This document shows, one piece after another, positions 10,282 through 21,092 of a DNA stretch of 24,819 nt (the first letter of the stretch is position 1; every line of letters begins with the position of its first letter). The position numbers were made by a program, and so were the translations under genes. Origin of the DNA: Thoreauomyces humboldtii (lineage: Eukaryota; Chytridiomycota; Chytridiomycetes; Spizellomycetales; Powellomycetaceae); assembly GCA_027596035.1 (NCBI GenBank), contig JADGJA010000288.1, forward strand, positions 1,016-25,834. Direction: 5' to 3'. Below the pieces are notes generated by a model. The model saw nothing but the letters and a program-made list of their open reading frames with translations, was not told the origin of the DNA and searched no databases.

Positions 10282-13200
10282 TCATCCAGCCGCTTCAGAT
10301 CCGTGCGATCCGAAGTTGACCGGCAACGACGTCGCGATATGTTGGGGGTGATGGTGGTGGACGTCGTCGTGTTCACGACGGGGGTGAACGGGTGGGGTCG
10401 GCGGTGGTGGGTAAAAGTCATGACAGGTGACCTGACTTGAAAATTGATGGTGGATCGAAGATGGTGACGGTGGCGCTTGCGGGTGTGCGTGAAGATACGG
10501 CGCTGATGATTGTACAGTTGGTGCTGGAAAGGGAACGTCAGTGGAGATAAGGTCCACAACGCGGAGGGCGGGTTGGTGGTGGAAGGAGGCGTGAGGATCT
10601 GGTGGTGCAGCACTGATCAGAGACGGGTATCGCTGCGTTGGTAGCGGTTGGTGTTGCGCATAAGAATGCCCGGACGCCATGGTTCGATCAACGAGATCCA
10701 CGCGAGTAGCAGCAGGAGCAGTGTAGGTCGTAGTTGGCGGAGGGTGTTGCATCGTCATTGGTTGTAGTGGCGGTGGTCCATATACTGACGACGAGACTCG
10801 AACCTTTCCGACGAGGGATTCCATCAAGAACGCCGGCGTCCTCGGTGGAGGTCTCTCCCGTCTTGTCGGAATATCGGCGACCGGAGCGGACGGTGGTATC
10901 GTTCCGCCCAAACTCACTCCCGCCTGCCTCGGCACCACGACGGGAGGCACCCCGATCCTCCTTCCATCTAGATTCACGACCATCCGCACCACTTGCTCCC
11001 TCGTATCAGGCCCCGCGATGGCTTCCACCCTCCTCCCACCATCCCGTGTCCTTCTTGCAGCTCTACCAGCCATCGTCTTTGCTTTCCACCTCATGGCAAA
11101 CCGATGCACCGACCTCATCTCTTCCCTTCCCAGTACCTCCTGTCGCACAGCGACCCTCTCCCTCTCCTCCTCCCTCATCCGATCCGCGACCGTCAACCAC
11201 TGAACAGCCACGCCTCTCAACAACCTCTCCTTCTTCCAACCAAGCGCATCCTTGACCCGGTCCCTTAGTACGCGCTTTCGACGCAAGTACTCGAGCCATC
11301 CGGAGAAGGCCCGGTGCGTGAGGTTGAGAGCCCAGTAGGCTTTCGGACGGAGGATTCGGGACGCGTGGACCTCGTGCCAGGAGGGACGAAGGGATTTCCA
11401 TGTGGCGAGGTAACTGGTGATGAGGTTTCGGTGGAGCATGCGATCGGCGCGGCGAGTGGAGCGCTGGGAACCAACGAAACAAAAAGAAAGTGTTAGTTGG
11501 CCCGCTGCAAGAAAGGGATGATGGGCGCGCTCGACCGCTCACTTTCTCCCATCGCCTATGTGAGTAAAGGCAACTCCACACTCCGTATGCCTTCGACACC
11601 TGCGACCTGGAGCGGAAGGCGTCCGCTGTCGCGTTCATGTCTCGCAGTACCAATCGTATCCGATACTGAAGGACCCATTTCTGCATCGCGCCCCGTAGTA
11701 CCACTAGAAATTACACGCATAGATACGATCAGATCCCAATGCACGGATAGGCCTCAAGCTGAGGGACTAAAAGTTACCAGGAGTTAGAACCTCGGCCGCT
11801 CTAGCGAGGACGACCGTGTTGTACTCTTTCGCTCGTGCTCTCAAATTGGCGTATTCCCTCCACTTCCTCACTATCTAGAAATCCATGAAACAAAATGAGC
11901 ACTTCCTACTTGCCTCACAGCCCTCAGCATATCACCACCAAAACTCACCATCCTCCCGATCCTACCTTCCCTCCAGCTCGTCATCCGGTTGACCTCCTCC
12001 CTGCGATCCCGATTCCGTACCAAACGTCCATGCCACGTGCTCATGACATCCGACAAAAGCTCCCCGTAGTGTCTTCTGACAAAACTCATGAATAAGGATC
12101 TGAGACGCTCCCTGTCCGCGACGTAGGACTGCCAGGCGGTGAGCGCTCGTCTCAGTCGTACGCGTTCGGCATGGGCAAGAGACATTCGCCATTGAACTTT
12201 CGCCTTAGCAGCTGCGCGGAGTTTCTGCAACCAGATGGAAAAAAAATCCCCGCCATTAGAAACGTTCTTTGGTTTCGCAACTCATATGTGCGAGAAGGAG
12301 CTGTTTTCAAACCTCATGCCATCGCGTCCAGACCCAAACGGCTCTGCTGACGTACGAGTGACGGACGGCGGATTGCCAGCGCGTCAGCTTAGAAGACGCT
12401 TCGTCCGCGTATCGCCACCAGGCTCGAAGCGCCTTGTTGGCCAGTACGCGGTTATGGTGTTGGATTGCTAACATCTGTAGTGGGACGATGAGGCGGAGTT
12501 CGTGAGTTCCCCACGTGGCTCCGGGCTTGCAATGCGAACATGATATTTCTGACCTCCTTCAGTCGCATCTCAATTTGGAACCTCGCGTAACGCCTCAATA
12601 TCAGAAGGGCACGATGCTGTATTTGTTTCTCGAACAATACGGATCCCTGATCGCGTGATCTTCTTTCAGTCGTCGATCCTTGATGTGTTCAATCGCTCCT
12701 TTCTTTCTCTCTCTCACCTGTTCGACCTCGAGTCGATGCTCCCTGGCTGCATCAAGAGCAGTGATCCAAACATTCCAACACCGTTGCATCGTCGACTCCT
12801 CGCAGAAGCGACCTGCTTCCCGTCGCTGGTCCCGTTTGCAACGGACGAGAGCTACATTCTCACGCAAGGCTTGCAAAGCATTGTGCAGGGATCGTCGAGA
12901 TCGGAAAGCGGTGGCTTTTCGAATTTTTCTCTGTGTAATGATTCAGCATCGGGTCCAGGTCTTGCTTGCGACGACCACGGGGTCACTAACCCCTCACCTT
13001 CATAAGAGCGGTCTCGACTACTTTCCGCCTCCAGATAAAAAACGTTCTTCGGATAGAAAGTCCCGCAAAATGGTCGATGGCGGGTTTCATGTCAGCGTAC
13101 TCACGCTCCAGCAGCTTTCTGTCGGCGCGGTCGCGCCAGGTGAACAGACATGATCGCAGCGTCTGATACAAAGGAGACGGACGCAAGGTTAGTGCCAACT

Positions 13201-14884
13201 CCTGTGGAGATCGTACTTCCAAGACTGCTGATACCTTCCCCCGTTGACAGGCTTCTGCCTTCGCAGAGTCACGGCGCAAAGACTTGAGAGCGTGCCATGT
13301 CCTGAGCTGCAAGGATGACGGCAGGAATAAGCTTATGGCCAAGGAGAACTTCAGTCGACGTGAGAATCGCCGTACCTGCACCGCTCTCAGGCGTTCCGAT
13401 TCCTGTTCTTCATGCGTGATCCGATCGGAAGCGACAACATTTTTTCCTGGAAATGAACACAACCTTGCGTGAGATCTTCCGACTTTCTGGCTCTGATCGA
13501 GGACGCTCGTAACTCACGGCGCTTCCATAGAGACAGGGCCTTCTTGATCACGTTACGTTCATGAGTTCCCACTGCTTGTAGCTCCGCTTTCCGATCCTCG
13601 GCGTGCTGGCCGTGTCGAACCGTCCAGGTGTGAAGCGCTGCGGCGGCAAGTCGGCGATTCCGAACAACGCTGGCTTGATCTACGTGAGAGTCAGAAACAC
13701 CGAAATTTCGCCATTCCACCTCTTTGACTTTGTCTACCTTTTCGAAAGCTCTGTCGACGCTGCTCTCCGACATACTCTTTCCAAGCGTGAAGCGTCGCAC
13801 TGGCCTTTCTATTGGCATCATGCTGACTAGCCAACCGAAGCGCCTTTAAGTTTCCTTCCGCCAGCAGGTGTTGAGTCTTCCAGATGACGAACGCGTCTCG
13901 GAGGATCCGACGGGCGCTCGCGACCGCGGCCGTCTCCTCTGCTCGTTTGCGAGCCAGATTCTTCGCCTGTCGGTCCCGCCACGCTCGCACTGAGACTATG
14001 AGGACCGTCAGGTCGTGAAATCGGACCGCCGTCAGATGAGACGAACGTTGTTGTCTTCTGTATGCGAGGAGGGCACGCCAGGTCGTCCAAGCCATGCGCG
14101 TGTGGCTCAGGTTGGCTAGAGTGACAAGCCAATGTCAGAAGTATGAAGGGAAGCCAAACTGGGATGAGAAAGTTATCTTACCGAGCCGTTGACATTCCGC
14201 GTGTTGTGTTGCTTTCGAGGATCGCATCGCGACGTACTCTCTCCAAGCGATCCATACCTTGCGGCTCTCGACGTACCGATGATGGACATCGGCCTTGACC
14301 TCGAACCGCCAGTCAAGATGCCGTCTCTTCGTCTCAACCCTCCATATCGCGATCGCCCGTCCGAGCGTGACGCTTGCGTGCATGGTCTCTGCCCTTCGGA
14401 TGGCGACCTTGCGCATCGTGAACGCCTTCCACTGCCGAACCGCAGTCGCTATCCCCGGATCATAGGCTACTGCTGCTTCTGCTGCTGATATCTCCGCGGT
14501 CGCGATGCCGTTTGGGAGGGAAAGGGTAGGACCGAGACGGTCGAGTGCAGGTGGCTTCCTCTTCCCACCCTTGTTCTTTGCCATGACTGGAAGACGGGAG
14601 GCTGGCTTTGGAGCTCGTATTTGGATTTCGACGAGTGGCGAGGTAACCCTCTTTGAACTTGCAAAAGGTTTCTTTTGCTGTCCAGGAACGTCAGTCTCGG
14701 TTGCGGTTGCCGGTAAAGAAGAAGGTGGCAGCTGCTCCTTGTCACCGCGAGGGCCCGTGGTGCTAGTGGGTGTCGTGGTGCTCCAAAGTTCCTGACCAGG
14801 GATGGGCTTGCTGAGGAAGCCGGCCAGTAGTCCTCCTTCCCCCTTACCCCTTCGCGAGGGATCCCCTCCGTCGTCCTCTTTCAT
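10282..14884 (-). CDS. SFI1: Sfi1-type centrin-binding repeat protein of the spindle pole body
   Basis: Thirteen minus-strand exons join in phase: 14884-14182, 14115-13738, 13679-13518, 13446-13376, 13306-13235, 13162-12998, 12930-12718, 12646-12554, 12474-12313, 12224-11949, 11874-11778, 11703-11543 and 11463-10282, giving 1244 residues. From about residue 145 to 1000 the protein is a continuous helix of about 25 degenerate repeats centred on a hydrophobic cluster plus Trp (for example KASATLHAWKEYV, RALTAWQSYVADR, LITSYLATWKSLR). This is the Sfi1 pattern that binds one centrin per repeat and sets the length of the spindle-pole-body bridge. The N-terminus is basic and disordered with Ser/Pro sites; the last 220 residues are Pro/Ser/His-rich. 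The ATG at 14884 is preferred: upstream in-frame ATGs run into the divergent gene's promoter. Confidence 0.9.
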
Positions 14885-15100
14885 GGCATGTGCAACTTTT
14901 CTCGTCGCTTGGGGATGGGTTGTGGGAAGGAATCCGTGAACGACGAGGAGGTGGGGGGGGGCAGGATCTTGTCCGGCCCTGTCGGACAGACCGGGTTGAT
15001 CTGTCGAAGATGACAAGTTAATGACGACGAAATCGGAGACGAGGGATCTTCTTCCGCGCCTCACCACAACCGAACCCGAACCAACATATCGCATATCGCA
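14885..15100. promoter_or_regulatory. Divergent promoter region, SFI1 / AYR1
   Basis: This 216-bp gap lies between opposite start codons. The minus frame stays open through it, but the predicted residues are unlike the rest of SFI1. No specific site could be assigned. Confidence 0.45.
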
Positions 15101-16193
15101 ATGACACCGCAAACAGTACATTCGGGAGAGGGAGGGTCATCCTCACCAGACACGCGAAAGACGGTCCTCATCACCGGATGCAGTTCCGGCATCGGTCGCG
15201 CTCTGGCCCTGAACCTCCACCAGCGGAAAGGTCCCGGCGGCGTACGGTTTCGCGTTTTTGCCACAGCAAGGAAGCTCGAAAGCATGAAGGAGCTCGCCGC
15301 GAAAGGCATAGAGACATTCAAACTGGACGTCACGAACGAGCAGTCGGTCGCTGCACTGCTCGCGGAACTGCAGGTGAAAACGCCCTGGGGTGATAAACCT
15401 TCTCGAACGCAAGGTTATCGATGGCTAACCGATGTTTCCTTTGCGAATACAGTTGCTTACGACGCATCACGGGCTCGACTATCTTTACAATGTCGCCGGT
15501 CAACCATCCGCCACTCCAGCACTCGACATCGACATTGAGAAGGGCCGCGGGATATTCGAAACGAACTACTGGGGAGTCGTTCGGATGAACACGACATTCC
15601 AAACTCTTCTCATCCAAGCCAGAGGCACCATCGTCCATATATCGTCCATGGGAGCCTACATGCCACTCGTACTCAACAGCGTCTACACGTCATCCAAGGC
15701 GGCACTCAACGCGTACAGCAACACCCTTCGCTACGAGATGGCACCTCTAGGCGTACACGTCATATCCGTCTCCACGGGTGCCGTCAAGACCGACATCGGA
15801 TCCACCCAGAAATACAACCTCTCCCTCCCAACTGGATCCTTCTACGGTCTCGGCGTGGCGGAACGGACCTTCAAGCTGATTACGGACAGCATGGCCGCCG
15901 GTCAGAAGGTGGACAAGTACGCCGAGTCTGTCGTGAGTCAGGTTCTTGGACGAGGGAGGTGGTACCATCTCTGGAGCAAGAGGGAGAGACCTGCTCAGAT
16001 TTGGGCTGGGGCCGGTGCCACCTCCCTGTGGTTCGCCACGTTTCTACCCGTGGAGATCTTCACGCTTGTGCAGGACATGTTGTATGGGTTCAGTCGCATG
16101 CTGGCTACCACGCAGCGGAGGAGGTTGATGGTGTTGAGAGGAGATCCGGACGCGGGTCGGGAGCCCGAGCCGAAGAAGATCGAGGTGGAATGA
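15101..16193 (+). CDS. AYR1: Ayr1-like short-chain reductase (1-acyl-DHAP reductase)
   Basis: Exons 15101-15373 and 15453-16193 join in phase 0 to give 337 residues. It is a classical short-chain dehydrogenase: TGCSSGIG at 25-32 (NADPH loop), NVAG at 104-107, N129 in ETNYWG, Ser in HISSMGAY, and the catalytic Y169 and K173 in YTSSK. The residues around the active site (ISS.GAY.P, SVYTSSKAAL) and the hydrophobic C-terminal segment (SLWFATFLPVEIFTLVQ) match the fungal Ayr1 group. These act at the ER and lipid droplets and reduce 1-acyl-dihydroxyacetone phosphate for phosphatidic-acid synthesis. Related enzymes reduce other lipids or retinoids, so the substrate is inferred. It is divergent from SFI1. 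Confidence 0.8.
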
Positions 16194-16434
16194 TGGGGAG
16201 GTGCGCTTTCATCATGTATCTATGCAACAACTATTTGGACGGATGATCTTAATCCCATGCTTTCTAAGCCGCTTTTCCATTTGATTAATTGCGTGAACGG
16301 CCATCAGAAAGGAAAGGATGGATGACCTCGTGACAGTTCAAGCCTTGTTCAGATTCCCAAAAAGTAGTGAAACCAAGCAGCCAAAGTTCCTTATCGCTCG
16401 GGATACAAAGACAAGTTTCCTTACAAGTCACATC

Positions 16435-16506
16435 GATCCCATAGTGTAGTGGTTAGCACGTTGGCTTTTGACGCCAAAGACCCGAGTTCAAATCTCGTTG
16501 GGATCT
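16435..16506 (+). tRNA. tRNA-Gln (anticodon UUG)
   Basis: A 72-nt cloverleaf: a 7-bp acceptor stem (GATCCCA with TGGGATC), a 3-bp D stem, an anticodon stem TTGGC/GCCAA with loop TTTTGAC (anticodon TTG at 16468-16470, reads CAA), a 4-nt variable loop, and a T arm with loop TTCAAAT. The sequence closely resembles eukaryotic tRNA-Gln (CCATAGTGTAGTGGTTAGCA). There is no intron and no encoded CCA. The outermost T-stem pair is a C-T mismatch. Confidence 0.95.
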
Positions 16507-16524
16507 CCTAATTGCTAGCATTTC

Positions 16525-16529
16525 TTTTT
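16525..16529 (+). terminator. RNA polymerase III terminator
   Basis: A run of five T lies 18 nt after the last base of the tRNA-Gln, as expected for a pol III stop signal. Confidence 0.6.
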
Positions 16530-16693
16530 ACGCGGATGCATGTACGACATACGTCAAACTTTTGCTGACGGACAACAGGGAGTACGATAGTAAATTGCAA
16601 CACTGACGCTTCTGATCGACGCTTCTGGTAGACGATGCTTGAACTACCGGCAAACTAATACAACTCCTGGATTTTCATCTTCCATCTGCTCCC

Positions 16694-17444
16694 CTAACGG
16701 CGGTAGGCAATCAGGCCGTAAACCGTGTCCTCGACCATTGGCTTCGTATGAGTCGGAGCGAGGTGCTGAAGGAACGATGCTAGGCATTTGCCCTTGCCGA
16801 TCCGGATCATGAAAGCGACGACGATGGACTTGCGAGTCTCCTCTGAGAGATTCCACTTGACGCAAGACGGTTCTGCAGAGACAAAGGCGAAGAGCTTGTC
16901 ATATGCGTCGCGGCCCACAGAATATGCTGGTACGATCACACGAAGCTCGAGTTTGTGCTCGATCTTGGCTATGTTCGCTTTGAAAAAATCTGGAGTGATT
17001 TCAGGAATGTGATTACCCACTTCGATGGTGTGAGGCAGAGGAGTGTCACAATCGGTTGGGTCTCCTTTGAAGGCGATGGCACGGAAGGAGAAAGTCGGAT
17101 GCGAGATGTTACCCTCCCAGACGACTTCGCGGAGACTGGTATGGTTGGGTGCAAAGAGGGCCATCTGTTTCTCCCTGTCCTTGGTCAGTTGTTCTTTCAG
17201 AGCCAGATAAGTCCGGTCAGGCCAGAGCTTCCATATGCGTGGGACTCCTTCTGCATCCTGATTATCTGTATCATCAAACTCGTCGGAGTCCTCTACCAAA
17301 GAGTCCGTCCATTCCATGGTTGGAGAATCATGTTGTGCGGGGGAACTGTCAAGTTAGGACGGGGTGAGATAACTGATTCCAGGGAACCTCCGGCTTGCAA
17401 CACCTTGCATGTAGTTACCTTCTTCCTTCCTCCCAAACAGCCAT
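16694..17444 (-). CDS. Unrecognised protein, 225 residues
   Basis: Two minus-strand exons, 17444-17419 and 17345-16694, join across a 73-nt GTAACT..TGACAG intron in phase 2. The second exon alone is a clean open frame from an ATG at 17317 (207 residues), so the short first exon is optional. The N-terminal 40 residues are acidic (EDSDEFDDTDNQDAE); the rest is mixed and looks globular (IWKLWPDRTYLALKEQL, SFRAIAFKGDP, LELRVIVPAYSVGRDAYDKL). No signal peptide, membrane helix or known motif is visible, and I do not recognise the family. A longer first exon starting at the ATG at 17624 would add a Ser/Arg-rich stretch. It lies alone between the tRNA and the SET gene. Confidence 0.6.
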
Positions 17445-18133
17445 GACAGGTCGTCTCGGATCATCAGGACGCGGGGACCTCGAACGAGAAGTCGCCTGCC
17501 TGCCGATGGACGAGGATGGTCCAGGAGACAAGGAACGACAGCGGGATCGTCCGTGGGAAGCAGGAGACCTATGAGTTTTTGTGAGACATGTTGTCAGAGT
17601 TGTTTTCGCTGAACGTGCTTCCATTTCGGGTCTGGTGAGCTGCAACGATGTGGTGAGGCAGCTTTCTGGGGATGAGATGCCCTCGTTGTCCGCGCAACGG
17701 TTTTGACCATGACCTGGACGTTCGACAGATCTTCAGCGAGTTTCTGTGCCCGTCAGATCTGACCCACCGACAAGAACCCGAGGCTTTTCGACCCTCTCGG
17801 TGTCCGAAGCCTGGTACCGTGCGGTGTTGTTTGCGCGACCCGTTTGATTCGCATTAGTTCCATATGGTCTTGATTGATTGAAAGCAAAGAAATTCATGAT
17901 ATGCTGTTGCTCATACAAAGGGCAGGAGACCAGTCGCGTCTCGATTTTCGACAGACCGGTAAGTGCCTATGTCATCCTGGCAGCGAAGAGGTGGGGAGCG
18001 GGGGCGCGATGTTGAGGACGGATACCCGAACCCGCAAGAAACAAGAAATGAACAACGAGTGGAGGGGATTAGAGGGTTGAGTGATGCGAGAATTGGGGGA
18101 TGGGAGGGGGAACGGGAATAGGTGTGATGACAA
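17445..18133. other. Intergenic, 5' of the unrecognised gene
   Basis: This 689-bp stretch separates the unrecognised 225-residue gene from the stop of the SET gene. Short ORFs on both strands are present. The minus frame 17645-17445 is open into the first exon of the 225-residue gene and might be extra coding sequence. Nothing else is recognisable. Confidence 0.5.
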
Positions 18134-20720
18134 TCACTCGTATCCTACCAACTCAGTGATAGCCTTTATTTCCGAAGAGGCCGTCCTCATGGGAGCCCAC
18201 TCCGCCTCTGTCTCGCCGTCACCCTCGTTCGATGCCTCCACGTCCTCCGATCCCGGTCCGACGGGAGCACCGCTCAATCTTGATTCCGAGGACGACGAAA
18301 CGCTGGACTTTCGTCTTCTGAAGGGACCACCGGTCGATTTCTTGCTGGATGTCATGGTACGGACCGGGGAGCGTGCTTTGGAGAGTGGGATGGTGGTCGC
18401 AGTGGAAGTGGCCGTGCTGATGGTGAGGCTGGACCTTCTCGTATGTGCTGCCTTGCCGGCGTGATTCCGTCTTACACCGTCGCTGCCATGGTCGGTAGGT
18501 CCCGATGGCTCTCGTCGTCTTCTGGGAGGTCTGTTCAAAGGATCCGGCTCGGATTCCGTCGCGAACCTCGATGCCTCCGACGGGGTCGTCGCCGTCCCCG
18601 TCGTCTGAGCTGTGGATGATCCAGATGATGGTTTGCCGTCGTTTCCCTGAGAGGATCCGGGTGGATAGACCGGGTTCTCCGTGAAGGGAGAATGACCGAT
18701 CCTGTGACCGTCCGGACCCAGTGTCTTCCAGAAGCGTTCGACGGCGGTACCGTAGTTTCCGAAGATCTCGTCTCCGGCCTGGATATCTCGAGTCGTCATG
18801 CACAAGATCTGATTGACCGGGTGACCTTCCCAGAAGACCATGCTGACCCGGGTCGAGTCTTCGTTCATGAAGTGGAAGGGACAGAAGAAGTGTGGATTGT
18901 CGACCGGGTAGGGTTGTCCGTCGTCGTCGGTCGCGTCGATGACCGTCAGTCGATATCGATGCTAGAGATATACACACATAGCCGGTAAGAGCATTGTCGG
19001 ATACAACAATAGTGAAAAGGTACACGTACTGCGTATTGACCCGCGAGACCCTTGCTGCCTTTGAGAAGATCAAACTCGTCCTCGTTCATCGGTACTCCAA
19101 AGTAGAAACCGATGCAAGTCAAAGCTGGTATGTATCGTTTCGCAAACATGCCCCGGCCCGCATTCGGTATCTGTCAAAGGTTGCTGTCCCGGTGAGTTCC
19201 AGTCCACCTCTACGCAATGATCGCTTGTCAAACTTACCGTCGACTGCTTCACCTCCAATAGGTCTCTCAACGAGCCAGGGATGTCGTCCGAAGGATCAGG
19301 CACGAACGGTGTGATCCTCAGATCCGCCAGATGAGCCGCCTGCAGCTCTTCCAACATCTGTCGCGCTCGGACCTCCTCGGGATTGTCGGACGGTACCACC
19401 ACGCCCGTCATCAATGTCGGGGACGTGGCTTCCTCGTCTTTTTTCAACTCCTCCTCCTTCTTCTCCTCCTTTTTCTCTTTCTCCTCTTCCAGGTCAGGTT
19501 CCACTTTTGCGTAAAGCGGGAACGGCTCTGGGCTCAGAGCACGTTTTTTCGGGGACGGAAGTTCTAGCTTGAGGTCGTGGTGTTCTTCGTTCTCGCGCTT
19601 TCGCTTGAGCAAATCTTCCTGACCCTCAACGAATGTATCTTCCTGTGCCTTGATCCCCCAAGCCTCGATCCCATCTCCACGTTTCAGTTCCTCGCCTTCG
19701 ACGAGCTCGACATCATCGCCCAACGCTTGTTCCGAGTTCATCGACGGCTCAGCCTCCACCTTCACGCCTCCAAGGGCATCCGACTCCACGACGTCGTCTT
19801 CGTTGACGAACGCCGCCATTTTCTCACGCTCTTCCGCCGCGGCCAAATCTTCCCTGATCTTCCACTCGGGCAGCTCGTAGCCCTTCTGGATCCGCCAAGC
19901 TAGATCGTCCTGCTTTCGTCGCTCGCTGAACAGGTACGGCCAGTCGGTCTTATAGAGGATGTCGAGCCACTCATTGTAGTGCCTGAGCGCGGTGTCAAAG
20001 TCTCCGGGTTCGTACGCCAGACGAAAGTGCACGTGCTTCTGACCCTCTGGGATGAACGATTCAAAGAGCTTGTCACGGTTCTCGGTCAGGATTCCGCTGG
20101 CCGTGTTTTGCGGTGTCTGAGAGCAGGTAGTGTTGGTCAGAAGGGGTTTCCGTCATCATCAACATCAAAGGCACCAAAGGACAGCCCAAGCTCACCTTTC
20201 CACCAAAGAGCGGAGGCACGCCGAGCTCTCGCGACTTTTCCTGGTCGAAAGCCAAGGCCATGGGGATGAGAACGCCACGAGGCAGGGGCTTTCCGGCCTT
20301 CCTCAAGGCCAGGTGCAGGAGATACGTCTGGTTGTACCATCGAGGCTTGTCGGTGCGAGACACGGACTGAGGTCCGACGTGGGTGTAGCGAGGTTTGATG
20401 ATCTCTTTTCCTTCTGCCAGACGAGCACGGTTCCGCGTGACCCGACCGACGACGGGGGTGGTGGACGGGGATGAGGACGAAGGGTCGCCGGACTGACTGT
20501 TTGCTGCTGCTGCTGCTGCTGTTTGGATGGGTGTGCTTGGCGTGCTGCTTCCGGAACCGCCGCCCTCGCCGGTGGTGGAGGAAGCCCTTGAGCGCGGCTT
20601 TGCGGTGGGAGTATTCTTCTTTTTTGCCGCCGCCGAGGAAGAAGACTTTCGCTTCTTTGCACCGAAGCGCTTCGAACCCTTTGAACGCGGGGTGTCGTTG
20701 AATCCCGTGTCGGAGTTCAT
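18134..20720 (-). CDS. SET-domain protein with non-canonical catalytic motif
   Basis: Four minus-strand exons, 20720-20196, 20116-19238, 19170-19030 and 18961-18134, join in phase 0 to give 790 residues. Residues 1-110 are basic and low-complexity (KKRKSSSSAAAKKK, a run of six Ala). A conserved-looking region of unknown family follows (about 125-245, including RWYNQTYLLHLALRKAGKPL). Next are possible nuclear signals (KRKREN, SPKKRALSP) and a Glu/Lys tract at 383-404. The SET domain runs from about 460 to 586: IPNAGRGMFAKRYIP, GFYFGVPM, then FHFMNEDSTRVSMVFWEG where NHSCxPN is expected, and TRDIQAGDEIFGNYG with the final Tyr585. The remaining tail is Ser/Arg-rich. The role would be methylation of histones or other proteins, or binding only. 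The first ATG in frame is at 20720; the frame upstream has no other ATG. Confidence 0.8.
19430..19495 (-). repeat. Glu/Lys-rich low-complexity tract in the SET protein
   Basis: The minus strand is nearly all purine and codes for 22 residues, almost all Glu or Lys, directly before the linker to the SET domain. Such charged tracts are common in nuclear proteins and likely form an extended helix. Confidence 0.8.
20503..20520. repeat. (GCT)6 trinucleotide repeat
   Basis: Six perfect GCT units on the plus strand lie inside the first exon of the SET gene, where they code for six consecutive Ala on the minus strand. Flanking codons are also Ser/Thr/Ala-rich. Confidence 0.9.
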
Positions 20721-21092
20721 TTGGTTGAAGGAGGCGGGGGGTGCAGCAGCCCTCTCCGTAGGAAGAAGGTATGGGGTGTCTGGCCAGAGAGGTTGCGCAA
20801 AAGACAAGACCAGGAGCAGAGGTTGCGAGATAAGGGGAAGATGGTGCGGCCCACACAGGAGGGCCTTGCAATGCTGATCGGAATGGACAATGGCGGGTCC
20901 CTAATGTCAACAGGTCCAGTATGTGGGGTGCACATGTGTGCAGAAAGTCCGAAAGCACGACGAAATGGACATGCACAGCCAGCGGAGTGTCAGCAGCGAG
21001 CGGTGTACGGTACAGCACCCACACACACTGTCCAAGACCGAACCAACCTCGTTCGCTCCCCACCGCGATACATGTGCCGTACGTAGTTCTCC
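20721..21092. promoter_or_regulatory. Divergent promoter region, SET gene / MscS channel
   Basis: This 372-bp gap lies between opposite start codons and must hold both promoters. The minus frame of the SET gene stays open to 20807 but has no further ATG. No TATA box or known operator could be assigned by eye. Confidence 0.45.

Noticed and set aside
10734..11268. Plus-strand ORFs rich in Ser and Pro
   Set aside because: They are antisense to the large last exon of SFI1, with no motifs and compositional bias only.
18081..18464. Plus-strand 127-residue ORF
   Set aside because: It is antisense to the Ser-rich tail of the SET protein; no family features.
18219..19073. 284-residue minus-strand ORF in another frame
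   Set aside because: It is a shifted-frame shadow of the SET gene's last exon and intron. The SET motifs lie in the other frame.
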